Origin: JACRIM01 sp038042195
Lineage (GTDB): Bacteria; Planctomycetota; Phycisphaerae; UBA1845; UTPLA1
Length of the DNA: 24,678 nucleotides
Assembly (NCBI GenBank): GCA_038042195.1
Contig: JBBTET010000005.1
Coordinates: 1-24,678, forward strand
Reading direction: 5' to 3'
Both the position numbers and the translations under genes were made by a program. The notes beneath the pieces are model-generated. The model was not told the origin of the DNA, made no database searches, and saw only the letters and a program-made list of their open reading frames with translations. Shown in pieces: positions 15,907 through 22,971 of the stretch; position 1 is the stretch's first letter; every line of letters starts with the position of its first letter.

Positions 15907-16653
15907 CTACGGGATCATGGTCGGGTCGATGGGCGGCTCGGTGGTCTCGGCGGCGGGCGGGCCGACGGCGATCCCGGAGCCTTCCGGCGACGCGTCCTCC
16001 ATGACAGCGTTGCTGGGTTTCGTCTCGTCGACCGTGACAGAGACCTTGCCGGAGTTGTCCGGGTCGGGCAAGTCAACGAAGACGCCCGGTGTCTTTTCAG
16101 GATTCTTCACAATTGGTGATGTTCCGCGCGAAGCCCACACTGCCATCGCGATGGCAGCGGCAGCAGCAAGCGGAATGCCAAGGCGAATGACCCATGCCCC
16201 CATGCGACGACTTGCGTAGGGAGCAGCGATTTGTCGGGCGGCAGCGCGGCGAGCGGCCAATTGCGACTGCGCCTCGGCGCAAACCGACGCGGATATCTTC
16301 GATGAGAGCGCGTCCCAGTCGACGGGCGGATGTGGCTGGGCGGCGTTTTGCAGCATGTCGTCCACGGCGCGATACTCATGTACGAGTTCGCGCGAAAGCT
16401 CGGCGTCGGCGATCGCGGGTGTCGATGGATCAATCAGGTGATCGACGTGGGCCGAGGCGCGGGCCTCCGCGTCGTTGCGCACGGCGGAGGCAATCGTTCG
16501 CGCGTGGGCGGGCCAGTCGACCGTCGCGTCGAGATTTCGCCAGCCGCCCAGAAGCCGGGCGAGCTTGCGGCACTGCGCCTGATCGACCGCGTCCATCGGA
16601 GCGCCGTCGGATTCAGCGAAGAGCCGTTCGAGTTGTTCGCGATTCGTCATCAT
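15907..16653 (-). CDS. Anti-sigma factor with one transmembrane helix
   Basis: The 248-residue product overlaps the ECF sigma stop by four bases (ATGA), the classic arrangement of translational coupling. Residues 1-150 are soluble and include a charged helical stretch (LSRELVHEYRAVDDMLQ), probably holding the sigma factor in the cytoplasm. A transmembrane helix follows (WVIRLGIPLAAAAAIAMAVWA, about 154-175), and then about 70 periplasmic residues rich in Pro, Asp and Glu, ending TTEPPIDPTMIP. I see no HxxxCxxC zinc anti-sigma motif and no FecR domain, so the class is unclear. The start at 16653 is favoured over the longer frame to 16734, which would run deep into the sigma gene. An ATG at 16650 follows directly. 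Confidence 0.8.
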   Translation of the reverse strand: MMTNREQLERLFAESDGAPMDAVDQAQCRKLARLLGGWRNLDATVDWPAHARTIASAVRNDAEARASAHVDHLIDPSTPAIADAELSRELVHEYRAVDDMLQNAAQPHPPVDWDALSSKISASVCAEAQSQLAARRAAARQIAAPYASRRMGAWVIRLGIPLAAAAAIAMAVWASRGTSPIVKNPEKTPGVFVDLPDPDNSGKVSVTVDETKPSNAVMEDASPEGSGIAVGPPAAETTEPPIDPTMIP

Positions 16654-17270
16654 TCTTCCAAGTACTCTGCGAGCGATTCCTTTAAGGTCTTTCGGGCCTG
16701 AAAGACGTTCCACTTCACCATTTCCACGCTGCACTGCATGATCTCGGCCACTTCCTTCTGCGGCAGGGCCTCCAACGCGAAGAGGACCAGGGCCAGTCGC
16801 TGCTGCTCCGGCAGGGCGTGGATCGCGGCCGAAATGGCAGTCTGCGTTTCAGACGTCTGCACCGGATCGTGCGGTACGGTGCGAGCCTTCGACGGATCAG
16901 CGATGCGATCCTCGTGGACGCCGGTCTCATCATCCTCATGCGTCGCGAGCGACAGATTCTTGCGGCGGCCGCGACGGAAGTTCAGCGACAGATTGCTGAC
17001 AATCCGAATCAGCCAGGCCCCGAATCGCGCCGGCTCCGTCAGAGAGGCGAGGGACCGGAAGGCCTTGAGAAACGCGTCCTGCGTGACTTCAAGGGCGTCG
17101 TCCAGATTCCCGAGCAGCCGATAGGAGACCGCGACCGCGCGCCGCTGGTATTTTTCAATCAGGCGGTCGAACGCGGCGGTGTCACCTGCAAGAGACCGGG
17201 CCACGGCCTCTGCGTCGAGCTGCTCGGCCTCTGTGTGTTCCATGCGACCCAACGCCGCGATTTCGTTCAT
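16650..17270 (-). CDS. ECF-family RNA polymerase sigma factor
   Basis: The protein has 206 residues from the ATG at 17270. Region 2 reads LIEKYQRRAVAVSYRLLGNL, then DDALEVTQDAFLKAFRSL and FGAWLIRIVSNLSLNFRR. Region 4 reads LPEQQRLALVLFALEALPQK, then EVAEIMQCSVEMVKWNVFQA. Regions 1 and 3 are absent, as expected for ECF (RpoE-like) factors. It probably responds to an envelope signal through the anti-sigma protein encoded immediately downstream. The linker between regions 2 and 4 is rather long (about 50 residues, acidic, HEDDETGVHEDR). A TTG at 17297 or an ATG at 17243 could also be the start. No ribosome binding site is strong. The divergent spacer to the asparaginase gene is 213 bases. Confidence 0.93.
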   Translation of the reverse strand: MNEIAALGRMEHTEAEQLDAEAVARSLAGDTAAFDRLIEKYQRRAVAVSYRLLGNLDDALEVTQDAFLKAFRSLASLTEPARFGAWLIRIVSNLSLNFRRGRRKNLSLATHEDDETGVHEDRIADPSKARTVPHDPVQTSETQTAISAAIHALPEQQRLALVLFALEALPQKEVAEIMQCSVEMVKWNVFQARKTLKESLAEYLEE

Positions 17271-17396
17271 AACTCTAGACAGCACATACGAATACAAGTT
17301 AGCCGTTTGCGGGCGGAAAACGAGCTAGTTTTTAGGGCAATCGTGATAAACTGCGTACTGGACATACTTTACGCGATTGCGTATCGGACTGCAATT

Positions 17397-17412
17397 CCGG
17401 GATAATTCCCGG
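17397..17412. promoter_or_regulatory. Palindromic operator-like site
   Basis: CCGGGA-TAAT-TCCCGG is a perfect inverted repeat with six-base arms in the spacer between the divergent ECF sigma and asparaginase genes. A weak plus-strand promoter, TGGACA (17359-17364), 17 bases, TATCGG (17382-17387), would place it at the transcription start. The GGAAT inside it on the minus strand loosely resembles an ECF -35 element. Binding protein unknown. Confidence 0.4.
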
Positions 17413-17483
17413 CGGCCACGATCTTGACCCCTCAATGGCAGGCCGCGTGTCCTCGGGGCCAAAGAGACTCAGGAGCTAATGAT

Positions 17484-18632
17484 ATGGCGAGCAACATCGA
17501 CAAATGGACGAGGCGACGGTTCATTCAGACCGGGGCGGCATTGGCTGGTGGGGCAGCGCTTCGCGGAGCGGAACCGCTCATCGCGCAAGTCAAACCGCTA
17601 ATTCAGGGTCCGCAAGTAGATCGTATGTTACGCATCGGAAACCTGCCGCTCGTCGTCGCCAGCGCAAACGGGATCAAAGCCATCGAAACGGCCATGCGCC
17701 TGATGAAGGACGGCAAAGATCCGCTCGACGCCGTGATCGCAGCGGTGAACATCGTGGAGGATGATCCGAACGATCAATCGGTGGGGCTGGGTGGGCTGCC
17801 GAATGAGGACGGCGTGGTGGAACTCGATGCGTCGGTGATGCACGGGCCGACGCACAAGGCGGGGGCCGTAGCGTCGCTGCGGAACATCAAGAATCCCTCG
17901 TGCGTCGCGCGGATGGTGATGCAGCGGACGGATCATGTGCTGCTGGTGGGCGAGGGGGCGCTGCGCTTCGCAAGGGCGCATGGATTCAAGGAGGAGAATC
18001 TGCTGACCGAAAAGTCGCGCGAGGCCTGGCTGAAGTGGAAAGAGTCGATGTCGTCGAAAGACGCTTGGCTCGAGCCGGTGGGCGAGACCCCTCAGAGCCG
18101 CGACCGTCAGGGAGCGGGGGAGACACCGAAAGGCACCGGCGGCAAGGACGCGATCCCGTTCACATGGGGGACGATCAACTGCCTCGGTATCAATGCGAAA
18201 GGCGACATCGGCGGCGTGACCACGACGAGCGGCCTATCGTGGAAGGTCCCGGGGCGCGTGGGCGATTCACCGATCATCGGAGCGGGGCTGTATGTTGATA
18301 ACGGCGTCGGGGCGGCCGGCTCCACGGGGCGCGGCGAGGCGAACTTACAGAATTGCTCGTCGTTCTTGATTGTCGAGTTGATGCGCCAAGGGAGAAGTCC
18401 AGGCGAAGCGTGCATGGAGGTCATGAAGCGGATATGTGATCGAACCGAAAAACGGCTTTGCGACGAAAAAGGAGAGCCGAACTATTCGCTCATTCTTTAC
18501 GCAATCTCGAAGGTTGGCACCTTCGGCGGCGCGACAATGCGCGCCGGCGCCAAGATGGCGGTGATGGATAAGGATGGGGCGCGATTGGTGGAATTGCCGG
18601 GACTGCTTCCTGAAAAGCGTAAGCAAGAGTAA
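17484..18632 (+). CDS. Tat-exported glycosylasparaginase-like Ntn hydrolase
   Basis: The N-terminus carries a twin-arginine signal (RRRFIQTGAALAGGAAL), so the folded protein should be exported by Tat. The ATG at 17484 has AGGAG eight bases upstream. The family cleaves the GlcNAc-Asn bond or related asparagine amides, maturing by self-cleavage before a Thr nucleophile. Seen features are NDQSVGLGGLPNEDGVVELD, the FTWGTINCLGINAKGDIGG segment with the predicted nucleophile Thr 230, TTSGLSWKVPGRVGDSPIIG, and AGSTGRGEAN. The cleavage site reads WGT instead of the HDT of classical glycosylasparaginase. Gly-Thr is used by plant-type asparaginases. Residues 200-217 contain a GETP...GETP duplication around SRDRQGA, just before the cleavage site in the normally variable linker. 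The protein has 382 residues. Confidence 0.9.
   Translation: MASNIDKWTRRRFIQTGAALAGGAALRGAEPLIAQVKPLIQGPQVDRMLRIGNLPLVVASANGIKAIETAMRLMKDGKDPLDAVIAAVNIVEDDPNDQSVGLGGLPNEDGVVELDASVMHGPTHKAGAVASLRNIKNPSCVARMVMQRTDHVLLVGEGALRFARAHGFKEENLLTEKSREAWLKWKESMSSKDAWLEPVGETPQSRDRQGAGETPKGTGGKDAIPFTWGTINCLGINAKGDIGGVTTTSGLSWKVPGRVGDSPIIGAGLYVDNGVGAAGSTGRGEANLQNCSSFLIVELMRQGRSPGEACMEVMKRICDRTEKRLCDEKGEPNYSLILYAISKVGTFGGATMRAGAKMAVMDKDGARLVELPGLLPEKRKQE
18081..18127 (+). repeat. In-frame insertion flanked by imperfect 11-base direct repeats
   Basis: GGCGAGACCCC (18081-18091) recurs as GGGGAGACACC (18117-18127), nine of eleven bases identical, exactly 36 bases apart. Between them lies AGAGCCGCGACCGTCAGGGA with its flanks, translated as QSRDRQGA. 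The 36-base spacing keeps the reading frame. This resembles a short element that inserted with target duplication inside the asparaginase gene. Confidence 0.6.
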
Positions 18633-18732
18633 TGACGACCATCACCCCGGTTGGTTAATATTGTGACGTGTCAACGGCAAAGTCGGTGCGGGACAGGAAA
18701 ACTTTCTAAGATCAAAGCGGCCAAACTGATCA

Positions 18733-19281
18733 ATGATTCCAGCAGCTCTCAAAACCCTTATCCGAAACGCTTTCGCCACAGTGGAGTATCCGGGCGATGC
18801 GCGACTCATCTCCAGTGATGAAGGCAACGAACCGAGGGAGGTTCAGCTTGCTTTCCTTGGAAAACGAGATTGGACGACCCTCGCTCCAGAGTTTCTTGAC
18901 GCTGCACCGGATGGATTGAGTTCGGCGTTGTCGTTTTTCAGCGAAGCTGCGTTTCGTTTCTATACTCCGGCTTTCATGATTGCGGACATCGATCAACTTC
19001 TTGGTAGGGCCAATCCAGTCTTCCACCTCTATTCCGGCCTTACTGACCACAAAAGAAACGAACAAGTTAACCCTTATCGTTATGGAAAACTGACTTGGTT
19101 TGAAGTTATGAGCAAGCGCCATGCGCTTTTCACCTCTGCCGAAGCCACCGCCATCATCGAGTTTCTTCGCTTTGCAGCCGAGCGGTCTGACTTTGATCGA
19201 AAGCTAATCGACCAATCGCTTCGCAATTATTGGCTGGTTCGAGATGAATTAGAGCCATTGCGAACGAATCGTACACGGTGA
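18733..19281 (+). CDS. DUF6714-like protein, 182 aa
   Basis: The pattern of an N-terminal amphipathic helix with AFATVEYPGDARL, then KRDWTTLAPEFLD, then LSFFSEAAFRFYTPAFMIAD, recalls the DUF6714 family of small soluble proteins. The match is from memory of that pattern. No catalytic motif, signal peptide or membrane segment is seen. Function is unknown; members often occur as isolated genes. The DNA is somewhat less GC-rich than its neighbours. The start ATG at 18733 has no strong ribosome binding site. It stands 100 bases after the asparaginase stop and is convergent with the flagellar block. Confidence 0.65.
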   Translation: MIPAALKTLIRNAFATVEYPGDARLISSDEGNEPREVQLAFLGKRDWTTLAPEFLDAAPDGLSSALSFFSEAAFRFYTPAFMIADIDQLLGRANPVFHLYSGLTDHKRNEQVNPYRYGKLTWFEVMSKRHALFTSAEATAIIEFLRFAAERSDFDRKLIDQSLRNYWLVRDELEPLRTNRTR

Positions 19282-19333
19282 AGTCGCGAACTGGATTTGA
19301 TGGAGCCGGAATAATGTGGGCTAATTCATTTGC

Positions 19334-19642
19334 TTAGGCTGACAAGTCAATGTGCAACGAACCTGAATCGTCTTCGCTCGGGTCGGCGGATTCATCGATG
19401 GGCACTTGCACGTCAGGCTTGGAATCCTGTCGCCCCTGACTCCCCATGCCGCCGGAGTCGGTGTGGACCTGGGTGTCGCCGTCGGTGGCTTCGATTTCGA
19501 CGAAAGCGTCGGGACCGGCCGCTGCTTTGCGGGCCGCTTCGCTGACGGCGGTGCGGGCGGTGTCGATTTCCTTGGCCTGTTCGCGCTGCGCGGCCGTGGA
19601 TTGGAGGGCGGACACGATCACGTTCGGCGGAATGGCGGACAT
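19334..19642 (-). CDS. Small acidic protein at the end of the flagellar block
   Basis: The 102-residue protein starts MSAIPPNVIVSALQSTAAQR, a likely amphipathic helix. It continues as a charged helix (AKEIDTARTAVSEAARKAAA) and ends in a flexible, strongly acidic tail (DESADPSEDDSG). I do not recognise a family. It has no signal or membrane segment. It starts 26 bases after fliA on the same strand, so it should be co-transcribed with the flagellar genes. A role in flagellar assembly, for example as a chaperone or regulator, is a guess from position only. Confidence 0.65.
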   Translation of the reverse strand: MSAIPPNVIVSALQSTAAQREQAKEIDTARTAVSEAARKAAAGPDAFVEIEATDGDTQVHTDSGGMGSQGRQDSKPDVQVPIDESADPSEDDSGSLHIDLSA

Positions 19643-19668
19643 GGCTCACTGCCCATGTGCGACTGGAA

Positions 19669-20457
19669 TCAGAGACGGAATTCCTTGTCGCGCTGTTTCA
19701 ACTGAAATCGCAACCGATCCACGATGGCGGAGTGCATCTGGCTGACCCGGCTTTCGGAGAGGTCGAGGGTCAGGCCGATCTCCTTCATGGTCATCTCTTC
19801 ATAGTAATATAGCATAAGAATGAGCCGTTCGGGCTGGGAAAGTCCCTTCTGGATCAGCTCCTTCAGATCGGACTTTTGCATCTCGCGGACGGGGTTGGTG
19901 GCATTCTCATCGCGGACGATCTCCATCTCAGTGACTTCGCCGGAGGAATCGCCCCCAAAGGCCTTGCGGGAGAGCGAGGTCATCGAGACGGCGTTGGAGT
20001 CGCGGACCATACGGGTGAACTCGGTGCCGGAGACGCCGATACGTTCTGCCACTTCGCGGTCGTTGGGGATGCGGCCGAGTTCGCTCTGCAGGGCCTTGGT
20101 GGCGGATTGGATCTTCTGAGAGCGATTGCGCACGAGGCGCGGCACCCAATCCATGGAGCGCAGCTCGTCGAGGATCGCGCCACGGATGCGTGGTGAGCAG
20201 TAGGTCTCGAACTTCACGCCGCGACCCAGGTCGAAGGCGTCGATGGCGTCGATCAGGCCAAACGTGCCGGCCGAGGTGAGGTCGTCGATTTCAACCTCGT
20301 TCGGCAATTTGGAATGAATGCGTTCCGCGTTGAAGCGAACGATGTGCATGTATTGTTCGACGAGGCGGTTGCGCAGCTCGTTCGTCGGATTCTTCTTGTA
20401 CTGCTTCCACGCCGCGGGGACATCGAGTTGGGTTGCCAGCATCCGGTCCTGCTCCAT
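19669..20457 (-). CDS. fliA: Flagellar sigma factor FliA (sigma-28)
   Basis: The 262-residue product has sigma regions 2 (LVEQYMHIVRFNAERIHSKL, IDDLTSAGTFGLIDAIDAFD, FETYCSPRIRGAILDELRSM-DWVPR), 3 (LGRIPNDREVAERIGV) and 4 (LILMLYYYEEMTMKEIGLTL, DLSESRVSQMHSAIVDRL). The DWVPR after region 2.4 is typical of true FliA. It directs RNA polymerase to late flagellar and chemotaxis promoters. It lies in the flhA-flhF-flhG block, which fixes its role. An ATG at 20442 has CAGGA closer upstream than the one at 20457, so the protein may lack the first five residues. No flgM anti-sigma gene is visible nearby. Confidence 0.95.
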   Translation of the reverse strand: MEQDRMLATQLDVPAAWKQYKKNPTNELRNRLVEQYMHIVRFNAERIHSKLPNEVEIDDLTSAGTFGLIDAIDAFDLGRGVKFETYCSPRIRGAILDELRSMDWVPRLVRNRSQKIQSATKALQSELGRIPNDREVAERIGVSGTEFTRMVRDSNAVSMTSLSRKAFGGDSSGEVTEMEIVRDENATNPVREMQKSDLKELIQKGLSQPERLILMLYYYEEMTMKEIGLTLDLSESRVSQMHSAIVDRLRFQLKQRDKEFRL

Positions 20458-20489
20458 TTCTCATGAGGCGCACGTTGGCGCTTGGGCGA

Positions 20490-20747
20490 TCAATAGACGG
20501 TTTGGATGGTGGAGGGATCGATCGGAGGCTCGTTGGCCTCCGGCTCGGGCACGGGCGGATCGGGAAGATGATCGCGTATCAGGATCATCCCAACCCAACC
20601 GACGACGCTGCCCAGGACCAGACCGGCGAAGAGTCCTGTCACGGCGCGAAGGATGACGACCTGCACGGAGTTTCCGACGGCCAACCCGCGCAAGATCATT
20701 GCGCTGAAGACCACCAACCCACAACAGGCGCCACACAGTCGAGCCAC
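20490..20747 (-). CDS. Small membrane protein between flhG and fliA
   Basis: The 85-residue protein has two predicted transmembrane helices (about 3-22 and 30-57, the second LFAGLVLGSVVGWVGMILI) and a proline- and glutamate-rich tail ending NEPPIDPSTIQTVY. It starts with GTG at 20747, preceded by GAGGGC. I do not recognise a family. It lies 73 bases after flhG and 32 bases before fliA, so it is probably co-transcribed with them. Its tail shares EPPIDP with the end of the anti-sigma protein at 15907. A role in flagellar placement or membrane docking is speculative. Confidence 0.65.
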   Translation of the reverse strand: MARLCGACCGLVVFSAMILRGLAVGNSVQVVILRAVTGLFAGLVLGSVVGWVGMILIRDHLPDPPVPEPEANEPPIDPSTIQTVY

Positions 20748-20820
20748 ATCGCCCTCGTCTCACCAATGGCCCATATTGGGCCTCTTCTGTATTCGGCATC
20801 GGCGAAGCAGGGGACGCGTA

Positions 20821-21702
20821 TCAGTTGAAAAATGTCAGAAGGCGATCAAAAAAGCCGCGCGGGTCGGAGGCGTCCGGGTCGCGGCGGTCCACCCGCTCCG
20901 CCAGTGCTGCCACGCAGGTCGACGCCGGGCAGCGCGGATACTGCCTGAAAAATGGGGCGCGCTGGCGCACGGCGAGCGGCACGCAGGGATCACGCAAAAC
21001 CTGCCCGGCAGCTGAGATGCGCAGGCCGAGAAATCGTTCAGCGGTGGCGGCGAGTCGTTCGTAAACGGCGTGGGCCTCTCGCTGGGACTCTGCTTGATTC
21101 ACCACCAGCGAGTAGAGTGCAGGGCAAGCAGCGCGGTGCAGGACTTTGATCAGGGCGTAGGCATCGGTGAGGGCGGTCGGCTCGGGCGTGGTGACGACGA
21201 GGATTTCATCAGCCGCACCGGCGAAGGCGAGGACGTTTTGCGAGATGCCCGCGCCGCAATCGAGGAGCAGCAGGTCGCACTGGGTTTCGAGGCGAGACAT
21301 TTCATCAAGAAGAACGATGCGATCCTGTGGTGCCAGGTCGGTGACATCGGCGAGGCCCGATGCGCCGGGGACGAAGCGCAGACCGGGGTCGATCTTAACG
21401 GTGATTTCGTCGAGGCGCTTCTTGCGTTGGACGACGTGGGACAGATCAAAGCGAGATTGCACATTAAAGAGCACGTCCACGTTGGCCGTACCGATGTCGG
21501 CGTCAACGAGCACCACGCGACGGCCTCGGCGGGCCAGAGCGAGAGACAGATTCACGGCGATGTTCGTCTTGCCGACGCCGCCCTTGCCACTGGCGATGGC
21601 GAGAACACGGGCGCGACGGCGCGGAACGGTGACCGTCCGAGCGGTCGGCGCATCCATCATCGCGCGAAGGCGCGAGGCCTGGTCGAGGGGAATCGCGCTC
21701 AC
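20821..21702 (-). CDS. flhG: FlhG (FleN/YlxH) MinD-like ATPase
   Basis: The 293-residue protein has a deviant Walker A motif GKGGVGKT (39-46), VVLVDADIGTANVDVLF after it, and LLLLDCGAGIS as Walker B. The N-terminus has DQASRLR (7-13), matching the DQAxxLR helix that stimulates the FlhF GTPase. FlhG limits flagellar number by acting on FlhF at the membrane. The usual C-terminal amphipathic helix is recognisable in GFFDRLLTFFN. The gene overlaps flhF by four bases, consistent with coupled translation. Confidence 0.95.
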   Translation of the reverse strand: MSAIPLDQASRLRAMMDAPTARTVTVPRRRARVLAIASGKGGVGKTNIAVNLSLALARRGRRVVLVDADIGTANVDVLFNVQSRFDLSHVVQRKKRLDEITVKIDPGLRFVPGASGLADVTDLAPQDRIVLLDEMSRLETQCDLLLLDCGAGISQNVLAFAGAADEILVVTTPEPTALTDAYALIKVLHRAACPALYSLVVNQAESQREAHAVYERLAATAERFLGLRISAAGQVLRDPCVPLAVRQRAPFFRQYPRCPASTCVAALAERVDRRDPDASDPRGFFDRLLTFFN

Positions 21703-22952
21703 ACCGTTGCTCCCGTTGACGTTTCCGGCAAACCAAGAATCAATCGCGCAACGCGCGACGCGCTGCCGATTTCGATGTCGTCAGGCACGGCCTGGCCATT
21801 GGTGAGATAGGACACGTGCAATCCAACATCGTTTAACACGTTGAGAATCACGCCGAATCCGACAGCCTCGTCGAGCTTCGTGAAGATCACATGCTTCACG
21901 CCTAGTGGTGAAAACTTCATCGCGGCCTCTCGAATGATCTCCTCACGGCTGGTGCTGGAGAGCACAAGATGCACCTGATCGGGCTTGGCGGCGTCAAGGA
22001 ATTGCGAAAGTTCGGTCACACGAAGGTCATCGCGCTGGCTGCGACCGGCGGTGTCGATGAGGATCACATCGCAGTTCTTCATGCCGGCAATGGCAGTGAC
22101 GATCTCGTCGGGTGTGTTCACGGCGACGAGCGGAATCTTGAGGATGTCGGCATAGGTGCGCAACTGCTCGACAGCGGCGATGCGGTAGGTGTCAATGGTG
22201 ATAAGCCCGACGCGGCGGCCTTCGCGCAGCTTGAAATTGGCGGCGAGCTTCGCAAGGGTGGTGGTCTTGCCGACACCGGTGGGACCGACAAGGGCGATGA
22301 TGGTGGGGCCGCCGGGGTTGTTGAGGGGGAACTCCGGTGCGGACGGGACCATTGTTTCGATGCACTGTTGCAGCTCGGCCTCGACGAGGTCTCGCGTGAT
22401 GGCGGCCTTGTCGGTCGACTTCGGATCGATCGCGCCTGTTTTCAATTGCTTCGCGACGCGCTCGCAGAGTGATCTCGCCAATTCCTCGCTGACGTGCTGT
22501 TGTAGGAGCCGCGTGTATTGATCGACGAGCTCGGTGGGCACCTTCGGACGCGGCTTTGGTGATTTCGCCACAAGGCCGGACACCATGGAGCGCAGTTCCC
22601 GGATTTCTTTGACGATGGAGGGATCGACTTCAACCGTACGCGAGGAGGAAAGCGGAGCCATAGGCTTCTCCGGTTCGATGCCGCGTAGTGTGGCGCGAGA
22701 CTCTATCTTCTCGCCACTGGTCGGTCCATTCGTGGCGCGGCGAAACGTCGTCACGCGCGAATCTGCGGTGGCCGTGATTTCGACAAAGGTCTTCGCGCCA
22801 AGGCCGAGCACGCCGCCACGACGAATGGTGCGGGTGTGCAGGATCACGGCATCACGGCCGAGTTCGACCTTGACGCGGGCAAGGGCGTCGGACATGGATC
22901 GCCCGCGATAGGTCTTCAGGCTCATGTCGGATTCAGTCATACTTCGGCTCAT
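21699..22952 (-). CDS. flhF: FlhF, SRP-like GTPase for flagellar placement
   Basis: The 417-residue protein has a short N-terminal region (MSLKTYRGRSMSDALARVKV) typical of FlhF, a variable middle, and an NG GTPase domain. Motifs are GPTGVGKTTTLAKLAA (P-loop at about 219-233), TIDTYRIAAVEQLRTYADIL, VILIDTAGRSQRDD, and TKLDEAVGFG. FlhF marks the site of flagellar basal-body assembly and recruits early components, and is controlled by FlhG. AAGGAA upstream of 22952 supports that start. It lies 19 bases after flhA and overlaps flhG. Confidence 0.95.
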   Translation of the reverse strand: MSRSMTESDMSLKTYRGRSMSDALARVKVELGRDAVILHTRTIRRGGVLGLGAKTFVEITATADSRVTTFRRATNGPTSGEKIESRATLRGIEPEKPMAPLSSSRTVEVDPSIVKEIRELRSMVSGLVAKSPKPRPKVPTELVDQYTRLLQQHVSEELARSLCERVAKQLKTGAIDPKSTDKAAITRDLVEAELQQCIETMVPSAPEFPLNNPGGPTIIALVGPTGVGKTTTLAKLAANFKLREGRRVGLITIDTYRIAAVEQLRTYADILKIPLVAVNTPDEIVTAIAGMKNCDVILIDTAGRSQRDDLRVTELSQFLDAAKPDQVHLVLSSTSREEIIREAAMKFSPLGVKHVIFTKLDEAVGFGVILNVLNDVGLHVSYLTNGQAVPDDIEIGSASRVARLILGLPETSTGATV

Positions 22953-22971
22953 ACACTTCCTTGTCTCTCAC

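Noticed and set aside
21070..21810. A 246-codon plus-strand frame within flhG
   Set aside because: Antisense shadow of flhG and the flhF end; no ribosome binding site or family features.
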